64,000 nt of DNA from Fasciola hepatica (Eukaryota; Platyhelminthes; Trematoda; Plagiorchiida; Fasciolidae). The notes under the pieces were generated by a model. That model had not been told where the DNA came from. It worked only from the letters and a program-made list of their open reading frames with translations, and did no database searches. Each line of letters begins with the position of its first letter. Position 1 is the first letter of the stretch. The stretch lies in assembly GCA_948099385.1 (NCBI GenBank), contig CANUEZ040000028.1, positions 3,658,001-3,722,000 of the forward strand, given 5' to 3'. Shown here one piece after another: positions 11,108 through 21,745 of this stretch. A program made the translations under genes and the position numbers.

Positions 11108-12760
11108 TTATATGTGGCTGGCGGACTTCCTCTCCCACTGTTACGAACTTTTGAGCAATGCGTAGCCAAATTCGCAACGGATCCCGAAATCAGAAGACGA
11201 TTATCCGTGATATTCTACGATACTAGATTATTACATGAACAATGACATAAACAATATACAAACCTCAATAATACGATCACAAGGACTCAACAACGAGAAA
11301 CCGAATAGCAGCGTGTGAGCAGACAGCACGTGCGTCACGCAGGTCCTGAACAAGGATGTGCCAAAGTGGCGCTCTGGGCGCGAACAAACAACAATTGGTC
11401 CGGAAAAACAACCAGTTCGTAAAGACAAGTCAATAGTGTATGTAAATGAGTGATGTTTGGAAAAACACTGAATCGCGAGGGAAAAAGGGGGATTTTCCAC
11501 GACCGGCTGTTACACCCACAGGGCGTCTTACGTCAAAGTAGGGGACAGATGCTCCAGTCTGATGAACGTCACCAGCGGTGTACTTCGAATATCCGCCCCA
11601 GACCCGGCCCTATTCTTGTTTTTACTAACGAGCTGGCATCGGCCCTTCAATAGCCCGGCTTTATCTTTGCTGATGGTGTGAAGATTGTTGGATCTGAGGG
11701 TAGGGTGGACTTGGACAGGGATATAGGTACCGTCCTGAACTGGGCATACAAGTGGGACTTACCCCTGAACGCCGAAAAAGTCATTTGCTGTCGTGGGCAA
11801 AGGAGAGCCTAACCTCTGCTCATGATCGAGAGCTGTTCACCGTAGAGGCAGTCAGTAGGGTTAAAGACTTTGTGGTCATCATGAGCAGTGACTTTAACTG
11901 GTCGGAGCAGTGCAAGGCTGCTGCACAAAAGGCTGCTGAGCTCCTTAGACCGCGATCAGCCTCCTCTTTCCGGCAGCGGATATATTCGTACCTGTTTACA
12001 TGGCTATAGTACGACCTCACTTAGAAAGTGGCGTGCAGGCTCGGTCACCCTTCCACAAAAAGGACACCACCTGCTTAGGGATAATTCAACATCTCGTCAC
12101 GCGAATGTTTGGAAGGTAGAGGGGTAAGAGGTACGAGCATTGACTGCGTGATCTGAATCTCTTATCGTTGGAAAGGAAGAGAGGTCGAGGTGATCTCATA
12201 TGAGCTTCCAACTTAATGAAGGGCTTCTCTGGCCTTAGACCGGATAGTCCATTCCAAGTTGCTTCATACTCCAGTACAAGGGGACACGAAAAGAAGCTGA
12301 TAGAAGTCCGAGCTAGTTCACTGACTAGGTCGCACTTCCCCAGCAACAGGTTAGTGAACAGTTGGAACGGTCTGCCTGATGCAATGATAGATCTGCAGAC
12401 CGTTCAACCCTTCAGAGGTGTCCTAGGTCGCAAGTGGTACGAAATATTTCCTTCCAGTGAGCTCTGAGTATGTTAACTAGGTGGATGACGGGGAGCACTG
12501 TGGTCCTTCTGGAGTATGTTGTACTCTACGTTTTCGCTCATTGCATACTGTCTCAGTGAAAGCCCGCGATGCATAATGTCTCTCGCAGGTGACGTGTGAT
12601 GAGGTTTTCCGTTTCCCTCTCATTTTTAGCGGGGGTTCGACGAAATACACTCGGCAGTGGTGGATACATGACAGGGTGCATAGCATCGAAGGGATTCTGG
12701 ACGCTCGACTGGCCGTGGCCACTACCTGTCCTGTGCGTTTCCACTCGGCAATATGTTCAT
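11108..12760 (+). pseudogene. CR1-like LINE 3' half (copy C), split by a solo LTR
   Basis: 11108-11138 equals the RT sequence around 7488-7517 of copy A. The sequence is then interrupted by 11139-11514 and resumes at 11520 where copy A continues without a break. 11520-12003 is almost identical to 7519-8002, including the same reading-frame lesions. Unlike copy A it continues into the C-terminal domain (12004-12467, ending in a helix with VNSWNGLPDAM) and a 3' UTR homologous to 4705-5430. Confidence 0.85.
11139..11514 (-). repeat. Solo BEL/Pao LTR with 5-bp target site duplication
   Basis: This 376-bp segment runs TGTTACG...TGTTACA on the plus strand. Its reverse complement starts TGTAACAGCC and aligns along its length with the LTRs at 3562 and 9535. 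It is flanked by CCCAC on both sides (11134-11138 and 11515-11519), and removing it restores the continuous LINE sequence seen at 7497-7530. It is therefore a complete LTR left by LTR-LTR recombination, in the opposite orientation to the other two. Confidence 0.93.
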
Positions 12761-12940
12761 GAAAGTCGCACCTCAATTCCGCTTAAGGCGCTGTCCACAG
12801 TGAGACACTGCGTGATGTTATGTGTATTTTGTTTTTGTTGCCGCCCCGGCCCGCCGCTCGCTTCCTTTTATTCTCGTTTCAGCCCGGGGAATCCGACAGA
12901 CCATCAGAGATTACCTCGAGAACCGGGACAACTGGGGTCA
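12761..12940. other. Short unassigned stretch before LINE copy D
   Basis: No gene is recognised. A reading frame covering 12596-13093 runs across the LINE 3' UTR and this stretch, shows no protein family and is not believed. Confidence 0.4.
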
Positions 12941-12959
12941 ACGCCTCGAACCCGTGTAG

Positions 12960-14985
12960 TACTTCAAGACTTCAAGACTTCAAGTTCAGTGGACATCGAG
13001 ACACGCAAACGCCTCCTTAGAGGAGCGCTGGGAGGCCATCAAGATGGGGCTACGCTAACGTTCAGAGGAGTTTGTCCACCTGATGGTGGCTAGCAGTAAA
13101 AATCTACCCCCATGGTGGAAGTCAAAGGCCCGCCAGGCTATACTTATTCGTACGCAGCAATGGACGGAGTTCAAGCAGTACAAAACTCAGGGGGCATGGA
13201 ACGGCTATAAGATGGCTAGGAACAAAGCTCAAGCGATCCAAGGAGTGGAGAAACATGCCTTCGAGAGTTGGTTGGCGGCATCGGTCCGCACAAACCCAAA
13301 GCGATCCGGCGCCTACGTGCAATCTACCAAACGTACGAGAGAGAGTGTAGCAACTTTGGAAGGAGCACAAGGACGACTAGCTCTAAACGACGAGGACAAG
13401 GCTGACATGTTCTTGACATTCTTCAAGAGCATATATAGACCAGAAATTAGTTTGGAGTGTAGGATGGAGGGCCCACACGCGCCTCCAGTACCCGAACTTA
13501 CTGTAGAAGAGGTGTACGCGGAGTTGCAAACCTTGAATAGAAATAAGGCAGCGGGTCCAGACGGGATTCATCCAGCAATCGTTCAGCCTCTGGCCGAGGT
13601 CCTGAAGGCTCCGGTGACGAAGCTGTATGAAACGTCACTTAGATAGGGAATTGTGCCCGGAGACTGGAGGAGAGCAACAGTGGTAGGAATTTACAAGAGC
13701 GGACCCCGGCAAAAGGCCGAAAATTACCGGCCGATTAGCTTGACTTCAGTGCTCTGTAGGTGGAGCGAATAGTCAGGAAACAGATCTCTAAGCATTTGGT
13801 TCAACACAACCTCATATCAAATACTCAGCATGGGTTTGTGGCAGGGCGATCCTGTCTGACGAATCTCCTGCTGTTCCTCGATGAGGTAACCAAGCTTCTG
13901 GAAGAAGGGCAATCGATTGCGGTCTGTTGCTTGGACTTCAGCAAGGCGTTTGATTCTGTGAACCACAGATTTCTGGAAGTCAAACAGCAGTCTGTGGGAA
14001 TTGTTGGAAAGTCAAGACAATGGATAAATAGTTTTTTTAGCAGGGCGAGCTTTTAGTGTTAAGGTGGGTGGTCAAGTCTCATAAAAGAGAAAGGTGTAAC
14101 AAGTGGGGTGCCACAGAGCCCGGTGCTCGGCCCTCTGCTCTTCCTCATCTTCATCAATGACCTGGCACGTGGGCTTACAAACCCCACCTTTATGTTTGCC
14201 GATGGTGTCAAGATAACTGGAGTAGATATGGAACTTGACGTATTAGCAGTACAAAACTGGCCACGCAAATGGGACCTTCCACTTAACCTCACCAAGTGTC
14301 AATGCTTGACCACAAATACAGGGGCTAGTGAAAATGGTGTAGGTTCTTTGCAAGTGGTCTCGCAGGTCAAAGACTTGGGAGTTATAATGGACAACAGCTT
14401 TAAGCCGTCAAAGCAGTGCACCACAGCAGCCAATACGGCCAGGAAAGAACTCTTTCGAGTTAGATCCATTATGTCGTGTAGAGATCCGGAGATTTTCGTT
14501 CCGATATATCAGGCCATAGTTAGGCCACATATGGAACACTGTGTGCAGGCCTGGGCACCATACTACCAGAAGGATATAGACTGTCTGGAGAAAGTGCAAG
14601 GGATAGCCACTAGAATGGTGGCTGGGCAAAGGGGGTTTAACTACACAGAGCGTCTCCGTGACCTAGACCTTTTCTCGATGGAAAGACGGCGCATTCGCGG
14701 GGATTTGATAGAAACCTTCAAGGTAATAAAAGGACTGTCAGGAATAAGTCGAGAAGTCCTTTTTCCTCTGATCCCCGAGAGAGGCACAAGGGGGCATAGC
14801 CTTAGATTACAAAGGAAGCATTTGAAGCTCTAAATTATGGCGGAGTACTTCTCGAATAGAGTGGTACCCTATTGGAATAAGCTCCCGGAGGAGGTCATAA
14901 ATACCACAACAAAGAGGGATTTTAAGAAAGCAGTAGACCTATGTTGGGTGGCAGAATACCCCGAGTTATGTTAAGCAGCTCTTAG
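12960..14985 (+). pseudogene. CR1-like LINE ORF2 remnant (copy D), RT nearly complete
   Basis: Copy D is the best preserved CR1-like copy. The linker starts near 12995 (LEERWEAIK-like) and is open from 13083 to 13646, ending in the RT entry NRNKAAGPDGIHP. A stop at 13644-13646 interrupts it. AENYRPISLTS lies at about 13717-13750. A small frame change near 13765 precedes an open stretch (13760-14056) with QHGFVAGRSCLTNLL and motif A CLDFSKAFDSVNH. A second break lies near 14057. 14108-14833 is open with GPLLFLIFINDL, then FADG in place of FADD, and the C-terminal domain. A stop at 14831-14833 separates a conserved tail ending near 14970. The endonuclease is missing, so the copy is 5'-truncated. 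Confidence 0.9.
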
Positions 14986-15160
14986 GGTCAGATGCAATTT
15001 ACTTATTGTTTCCACCTTACTCTGCCAGGGCTGATACTGCACAAAATTTCTGCCTTTCAGAAAAAGAAAATCACGCAGTGTTGGGAGCTACGGAAACGCG
15101 CCGACAACACAACTATCTGGACACACGATTGGCTCTAGCCACACCAAGTCCTGTGCAAAC

Positions 15161-15220
15161 TGAACTGAACTGAACTGAACTGAATTGAACTTCAACTGAA
15201 CTGAACTGAAGTGAACTGAT
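15161..15220 (+). repeat. (CTGAA)n pentanucleotide tail of LINE copy D
   Basis: About ten imperfect CTGAA/TGAAC units follow the LINE 3' UTR. A simple-repeat 3' end is usual for CR1-like elements. A short related run lies at about 37803-37825. Confidence 0.75.
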
Positions 15221-15274
15221 GTGAGGGGCCACAGTGCGGACGTGGGTGGTTGTCTTTACTCCGCCTGTTATGCA

Positions 15275-15625
15275 ATGGCTCCCCTAAACATATTTCAGAC
15301 ACTCGGTTTTCCTTGGGACTACGTAGTATCTCTTTTTTGGGAGAGGTACCCGAATCCACACTCGTATGTATATTTTCCCCTGACATACTGTTCTTCCAGC
15401 AAGCATGTGCTAACAGAGGACGTACTGGAACGTCGCATCGTACCTGGGCGGAGGCTGTATACAAAGAGGCTAATAATGAAGCAAGGCTTAGGGAAGTTCC
15501 CAGGATGGTTACGTCGTTTTCTTTCCGGGGCTCGCGAGCTTGTCATCGAGGAGTCCGTCCTTGATATGCGCTCCCGTCAATTGGACGTTGTAACGCGTAA
15601 CGTCGGATCATTGGGGAAATATGCG
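15275..15625 (+). CDS. PRELID1: PRELI/MSF1-domain protein, PRELID1-like; first two coding exons
   Basis: PRELID1-family proteins shuttle phosphatidic acid between mitochondrial membranes in the intermembrane space, as a complex with TRIAP1. Exon 1 (15275-15363) starts at ATG and reads MAPLNIF, then PWDYV and FWERYPNP. Exon 2 (15400-15625) reads KHVLTEDVLERR, LYTKRL, a tryptophan/arginine-rich segment and VIEESVLD, and ends LGKYA. Order and spacing follow the PRELI domain, whose hallmark is WxRYPNPxSKHVLTED. A 36-bp intron splits a serine codon; removing it joins HS to KHV exactly. Exon 2 ends at a perfect GTGAGT donor. About 105 residues are present against about 170-220 in the family, so later exons must lie downstream; I could not find them. 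An alternative start is an upstream exon joined at the CAG ending at 15298. This is the only confident host gene here. Confidence 0.87.
15364..15399 (+). other. 36-bp intron of the PRELID1-like gene
   Basis: The intron starts GTATGT and ends TTCTTCCAG, with a CTGAC branch-like site in the middle. It interrupts a serine codon after its second base (phase 2). Reading through it in frame inserts 12 residues that do not belong in the PRELI domain. Introns this short are known at the 5' ends of flatworm genes. Confidence 0.85.
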
Positions 15626-16017
15626 GTGAGTGATCGTTTCACCTGTCTTTATTTTCAAATGTGGCACGAATCTTTTTTATGAATGTTATGTGTATGTACA
15701 ACCCACTCGAAATCAAGCGTTGACGCATGGGACAAAATCCTGCATATTCTCGCGAATCTTTTGTTTGCACCACCGGGACAACCTACCGAATTCAGAGGCT
15801 ATAAGCTGCGGTACGAGTGAGATCAGATCTAAACGTGTGCGATTGTAGCAAAGTTGAGTCCTCGTGTGCTGGGATTATGAATGTACAGTTCCTGCTTGTA
15901 TAGACCCCGTCTCGTGGAAGTCTTGAGTCTTGAAGCCTTGAAGTAGTACACGGGTACACGGGTACGAGGCTAAAGCTCAAATTATCCCGGATCTTGTGAT
16001 TATCTTGTTATCTGAAT
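15626..16017. other. Probable intron of the PRELID1-like gene; short inverted copy of 12941-12985
   Basis: The stretch starts with the GTGAGT donor. About 15917-15969 is the reverse complement of 12941-12985 (both around CCCGTGTAGTACTTCAAG). No coding exon is recognised. Confidence 0.5.
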
Positions 16018-16270
16018 GTCACCAGTGATCTGGAAGATAGTTCACTGGATAATAGGACAATGGGGAAAAAGGAAAGGGTTCAGAATACAAATCTTGACGG
16101 TGTCTTGAATCTGGTATTGCCGGCTCACTAAAAGACAGACCATTGGGCGATGCGAAAGGATTCAGGACACTAGTATTGACTGCATCTCGCGTCTTAAATT
16201 ACCGGTGATCTGGAAGATAGACCGCTGGACAGTGGGAGAAAGTTCAGCTTTGCGGCAGTCCGTTCAGCTT
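16018..16270 (+). repeat. Minisatellite, about three degenerate units of 80-100 bp
   Basis: Units begin near 16018, 16119 and 16200. The first and third share GTGATCTGGAAGATAG followed by a CACTGGA/CGCTGGA block, a GGAC block and an A/G-rich run. The middle unit shares the GACCATTGGGCGA and GGATTCAGGA parts. Divergence between units is high. Confidence 0.65.
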
Positions 16271-17545
16271 GAGTGGCACGAAAGATTCCGTCATGGGAAA
16301 TCCGTCAAACATCAAACATGGAGATTTTTGAGCCGCGCGGATGGCGCGCGTGGAAGAGACTAAGGATTACTGGGTTGTTTCCAGTAGCATATGGGAGAGT
16401 CCGGGGGGACTTCACCAGGCGCATCATCCGAGGTGATTTTAGACCAAAACTGCGTGCAGATTTCTCTCTTTGCGAACGTTACTGCGGGTGGGGGCAACCC
16501 CGACTCTAAAGAAGCAGCAATTGGTGGGTCTGACACTGGTGTGCCGTCTATCTCGGTGGACGATCAACCTGTTGAACGGGCCGCAAGATGATGTAGCGGG
16601 AAAGCCTGATGACATTGTTCAAGCGACTACAAGACATTTCTGAAGAGGTATGGTGGTTTATGGCTCGCGCCCGAGTCAACATCGCTGAGCTGTGATGGTG
16701 AGGCTTTGAGAGATTTCCTTTGTCTCTATTGTGAAGAATAAAGAATCAGTGATCTGTCGAATGAGTGATGTGCTACTGTGTTTGAAGAGGACCAGAGGGA
16801 TATGAATAGTCCAGTGTCTTTGTGACACCCAAGCAATTGTAGTGCATTGGAGATCTTGACAGGTGGTACAGCATAAAATGTCCGTGGAGGACGAATTGTT
16901 TCAAAGAAAGCACTGTGGAACAACCAGCGATAAAGGCAAGCCATGAGCGCATGAGATTTGTGCTTGGCAGGAAAAAGCGATGATCTGCATAGATGTAACA
17001 TGTGATTAGTGTTGTGCTTTCTTTGAGAGCCAGCCTCTGTTTTTTTGCCTCCGAGAATTTGCTCATTAGTCAACCATTCTGAGCATTTGGGTATACAGCT
17101 AATCAATACAGTTTCAGCAACCATTAATCATGAGCTATGTGCAGTGGCTATGGTTGCCATCTCACAACGGAATCCTCAGTGAGAAACAATCAAAAAATAA
17201 GAGTGTGATAAAATAATAACAAGTAATAAGAGTGTCATCAAGCTGATGGAGAATGTTTGTGAATACAAAAGCGCCACTAGTCACCATACACAGCCATATT
17301 CTGCAGTGTATCTAGCCACCAAGTGGAAGGGATCTCTTCGACTTCACCCAAGTCGCCGAACACGCCCGATATGACCAGGTCCACTAGTCACGCTTTTCAT
17401 ACCTCTGTCCACGTCATGGAATGATCATCCTTACTCATCTTGCAACCACTGCCAGCCTCAGCGAGCATAGCGTGCCGAAGAATTTCACCTGGAGACTTGC
17501 GCAATGTATCCCAGTGGTTTGTTTCGTGTGCTTATTACTCTGCAT
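16271..17545. other. No recognisable gene
   Basis: Several short frames exist on both strands (for example 16391-16591 plus and 16726-17124 minus), but none matches a family or shows convincing splice-site support. It may be intron or intergenic DNA after the PRELID1-like gene. Confidence 0.4.
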
Positions 17546-17673
17546 CTAGCCTCAGAATTACTGATGTGGTATGGTCACCGAATTTGAGCAGTGCTAAAAG
17601 GACATTGGTGTTAGACAGTACCGGCAATCTTCGTATATACTCCACTGGCAGTGGTCAAGTCTCTGAACCTTAA
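17546..17673 (+). CDS. Possible exon of a beta-propeller protein, Nup88-like
   Basis: A pyrimidine-rich tract ending CATCTAG (about 17550) precedes an open frame. It reads LRITDVVWSP, a short acidic/serine linker, and TLVLDSTGNLRIYSTG. The pattern W-x-P, hydrophobic strand, S/D-x-G-N-x-R-I-Y is that of one WD-like blade and recalls the N-terminal propeller of nucleoporin Nup88, which acts at the cytoplasmic face of the nuclear pore. The frame stays open back to 17440, so the exon may start earlier. I see no clear donor and no neighbouring exons. This is a tentative call. Confidence 0.33.
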
Positions 17674-18226
17674 AGTATTGACTTGACTGCTGCAACTTGT
17701 ACTCAACTCTTAATAGATAAAATGGTCACATTGGCGCAACAGACGATTGAGTTCGGTAAAAGCCAAACAAGCCCTCAGCATACACAAAGACACTTCATCT
17801 GATATCCGACCTCCGGGTGAAATGTGGCTTCCTGATTGACAGAACTTGTACACTTTTTTACAGTCTCCTCAGATACCAAAAGGTTTGGTATTGTACTTTG
17901 TATTTTCAAAACGCACACTGAACGTTGCTACACACTTATTCAAGCCATCCGCAGAAGTTTGCAACTTACCTGAATCTTCACTTGGTAGAGCTTTCTCGTC
18001 CGCGTAATCAAGATCTGACACTTCCACCGGGAAAAATTCCAACACCGGTACCCTTTCAGGACAAAAGGGTGACGAGGTTAAAGGGCAGCTATGGTGTACA
18101 CCGCTTCCTGTGTTGGACTCAAGGAAAGATCGCCGTAAGTCCGAACTTGGCCCCGGCTGTTCGCGTACCGGGATGTTATGATGGAAGAAATTTATCACGC
18201 ACATCCTATGCGAGGTAGTGTCAGAG

Positions 18227-18228
<2 letters not shown>
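17674..18228. other. No recognisable gene
   Basis: No family match was seen on either strand. Frames entering the downstream TA tract are artefacts of the dinucleotide repeat. Confidence 0.4.
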
Positions 18229-18278
<50 letters not shown>

Positions 18279-18279
18279 C
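18229..18279. repeat. (TA)n microsatellite
   Basis: About 50 bp of alternating AT with one interruption near the 3' end. Confidence 0.97.
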
Positions 18280-18284
18280 ATAAA

Positions 18285-19720
18285 CCAGCAGCTCCACGAA
18301 CTTCTCAGAAAGGCGTCTCATAGAGACATAGTGGTACTGAATGGAGATCTGAACGTCCAGGTTGTCCACCTAGGTCCAGACGGATGAATGCTCGAAGGCC
18401 AAAGCATCGCCAGCCATCAACGCACGCATAACGGTGATTGACTGTTCCATCTATGCACAGACCATCGTGTGTTTTTACCGAGTACGATCTTCCGCCGCAG
18501 CTTTTGTCGTATAGTCACATGGTGACCGCCAACTGCTAATCGGTCGTGGACAAAAGTAGACCACAGCTGTAAGCTGCCACTGGCGTGGCTCAGTAAAGTC
18601 TTGTAGGTCGTACTGGAGCACATCTAGATTCGGATCACGCCCTCGTGTGTACCGAGTTTATAGTACGGTTTTAGACCAAGCCAAAAGTCCGCCGTCAACG
18701 GAGAGACGTAGACCAACTTTGCCGGACTTCGGTCCTGGAGAGATATCAGAATGAGCTTACTGCCCAGCTAAGTAGCCATGCTCACAATGACTTGTCAGAC
18801 GGCTGGCAACACGTCCAGGACGCTATAAAGATGGTGAGTTCCACATCTTGCGGATTAGTCACGCGGCATGAAACCAAGCACTAGATCTCATTGGGTTCTC
18901 TGGGTTGCCAGATAGCTGTCAGAATATCCCTTCCAGAAACGACAACCATAATGCCCGCGCCAAACTACGAAAAAATGATTAGGTGCTTGCGCAGAGATCG
19001 AGAGAATAATAGTCCGAACGCGCGCTCGAAATGGAATAAGCTGCTGCCACTAGCAATGCTCGGAGACTTTTCCAGCTCATCTGATCTGCAGGGCCCAAGA
19101 AGTCTGGAGTGGGCGAAATTATCTGCGATGTAAACGGCCAACCCGTTCACCAGCTTCCAGGGCGCATGAATCAATGGACAGAGCCCTTTGAGCAGCAGTT
19201 TATCTGGCCTGCGCCAGCGCCCCCACCCAGTAGTCCGCTTGAATCAGTTCATGCTCCATAGATGGTCTGTACTGCCCCACCCACCGAAGAAAAAGTCAGT
19301 CGTGCGCTGCACCTGGATCGCAATAAAACCCCTGGCCTCGACGAACTCCCTCCAGCCCTCTTCAAAGATGGTGGTATGCCCCTCTACAAAGTGCCCACTA
19401 GCCTGTTTACCGAGATTCGGTTGCACGAATGCGCCTCAGGAGATTTTAACTGCGTATCCATCATCCCTATACACAAGAAAGGGACTAGAAACATCTGTTT
19501 CAATCATCGAGGGCTAAGTTCGATCTCGGTCGCGTCAAAGCTGTTAGTGTCAGTAACCTTCCGTAGATTGTCTCCAGTGCGCGAACAGCAGGTCCGTGAA
19601 CAGTCCGGGTTTCTACCCAACCGCGGATGCCACACCTATCCGGCCAGTCGCGGACTGTGCACCTTGTGTAACATGTTAACGAAATATATCATCACATTTC
19701 TAAAACCGTATCAAAAATGG
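18285..19720 (+). pseudogene. RTE-clade LINE fragment: endonuclease C-terminus to RT start
   Basis: An endonuclease part is visible at about 18290-18700 (ELLRKASHRDIVVLNGDLNVQV, a CTDHRVFL strand, and an SDHA-like C-terminus read through frameshifts). A degraded linker follows to 19250. The RT entry at 19262-19700 reads RNKTPGLDELPPALFKDGG, VSIIPIHKKGTRN, NHRGLSSISVASKLL, EQSGFLPNRGC. The element ends before RT motif A. It is strongly diverged from the copy at 42.2 kb and belongs to a different RTE subfamily. Confidence 0.75.
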
Positions 19721-19839
19721 TGGTAATTCACACAAATGATGTCTTTGATTTTTTCCGTATTCTGCAGACTGTCGTATTAGAAACAAATTTTAAGTGATTT
19801 TTACTTTGATATCTCTTTACGCAAGCGTCCTGAATAAAG

Positions 19840-20900
19840 AGAGTCTGGAATTTTATCACTCCATACTGACCAATGACCACCTTGGAACACAAATGTCCAT
19901 TAAACGCAACTGATATTATCACTGGCCTTGAAATATGCATCACTTCCACCTTCTTCACCTTTAATCAGTCACTGTAGGGACAGACTGATGGCGTAGCTAT
20001 GGGTTCTACTGTATCACCCATTATAACTAACTTGTTCTTAGATTCAGTCGGATATGAAGCATTGACCGCATTTCACTATCCACGACGGATCTGTCAGGCA
20101 TGCGGACGATACGTTTGTAATCCTAAAATTAGAGCACAAGCATGATTTTTTTTACAATGCTTCAACAATCGGCGCACCTCAGTTAAATTCACAGCTGTGA
20201 CAGAGAGCACTGACAGAGTTATCAATTTCCATGACTGCCAGCTACAAGTAACAACTCCCCCAAGTTTACGGTGAACATTCACAAGGAACTTACACATTCC
20301 GAAAGATATCTGAACTTTGATTCGGCCCATCCACAATGCATAAAACAGACACTTTCTGTTACTAGCCAACAGAGTCGACAAACCGTGCAACGACTGCGTC
20401 ACCCACAAACAAAAATTCAACGCTTGCACAGTGTCCTTCAAAACAACAACTACTCACAAGAACTAGTAACCGATGTGCTAAGAAACAAATCAGCGACACG
20501 CAACAAGAACGACATAGACTGACTAATTTTTATTGGTATCTCATACAAATCGGGCACATCGGAGGCAATCGGGAAGGTACTTGGTGCGTATGGTGCCCGT
20601 GCCTTGTTTCGAATAGACAGCACGTTGCAGCATCATCTCACAAGAGCAAAAAATGAGCGTCAACACGAACAAAGTAACTATGTTTACATGATCAGCTGCA
20701 AAGACTACCTCGCTCACTTTTTTAGGCAGACATGCAGACAGGTCAAAACCAGAATCGTAGACCGGGCGGAAAGAAAAATGCAAACCAACAGGCCAAATGG
20801 CGTTAAGAAAATTAGGGCGCGATTCCACAATCGCACTTCACGCTATATTCGAAGATCACACCATTGACTGGGGAAACACCAGGATCCTCCAGTATGGATT
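19840..20900 (+). pseudogene. Penelope-like retroelement remnant: RT and GIY-YIG-like endonuclease
   Basis: Penelope-like elements encode an RT related to telomerase plus a GIY-YIG nuclease. The RT core is seen at 19915-20010: LEICITSTFFTFN, then TDGVAMGSTVSPIITNLFLD, the family hallmark. After a frame change, HADDTFVILK lies at about 20095-20130, in place of YVDDTF. THSERYLNFDSAHP (about 20288-20330) is the typical thumb-side motif. 20680-20865 reads NYVYMISC, then CRQVKTRI, the frame of a GIY-YIG domain, but the YIG part is altered (YLAHFFRQT). Several breaks show it is dead. Its 3' region probably extends to about 21340. Confidence 0.82.
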
Positions 20901-21344
20901 TCACACATACACCGAGCGCCTCTACACCGAGACCCTGGCAGTTAACGTCCGCTGATCGTCTCAACAGTAACGATGGCGCAGAGATTTCAGGCATGTGGAC
21001 GGCACTGACGACACTGATGGATAAACACCCAAAGGGTCACAACACCTCACTGACCTCAAATAACCCCAAAATCACGAACACAGATAGTATAGAGGGGGGA
21101 GGGGGCGCTCAGCACCCACCATTGCAATAAATAACGCCACAAAAAGGCCAGAACAACACACAGACACTGTAATGAGCATCCAGTTACTCTAGGCTGTCAT
21201 TCCAGTTTCATTCGCTTGCAAAATCAGTCTTGAAAGAGGTTACCCGTGGTGACCGAAACATTTACAACCTGCCAACGATTTTGAGTATGCTGTCATTGAA
21301 CACTGGAATTTTATTCCGTGGGTTTCACAAGTTGACCTGTTACT

Positions 21345-21745
21345 TTAAAAATCGGTAGAACCACTGATTTACACCAGCTCTGGAAGTTGTTCCTCTTTTC
21401 AAATCAAAGTAGGTGGTTTTGTTAACTCCACTGACATTGCTGAGCCACTGTATTAGGAAATAGACGGAGGCGCGCCATCCGATCCGGCAGTCTTATGTCG
21501 TTTACGGTAGCTTATCACACAGAAAACCTCCACGTCTGACGGGGGATTCGCATTTACATCCAGAATTGTAACCGATCTGCTGCGCATATTTCTTGTAGAT
21601 GAAGGTCAGTTAAGCTGTTTTTTCGGAATGCTTCACCCAACGATCCAAACAACACTATCAAGTCTAAATCAGCAAGCTGTTCGCTTCTGCGATTAGTTCG
21701 CTAACGCCTGGCTTCTGTGAACCGGGATTTATAAGACGGACATCA
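21345..21745. other. No recognisable gene
   Basis: Nothing was identified between the Penelope-like remnant and the 3' end of the minus-strand RTE copy. Confidence 0.4.

Noticed and set aside
12596..13093. 165-codon open frame
   Set aside because: Runs across a LINE 3' UTR, unassigned DNA and the start of another LINE; no family resemblance.
15364..15399. In-frame read-through making a 153-residue single-exon protein
   Set aside because: The 12 inserted residues break the PRELI motif and the segment has perfect GT/AG ends; exon 2 also ends at GTGAGT.
17869..18369. 166-codon frame with an IYIYIY run; similar ones at 28164, 40861, 48517 and 48599
   Set aside because: Produced by reading through (TA)n microsatellites.
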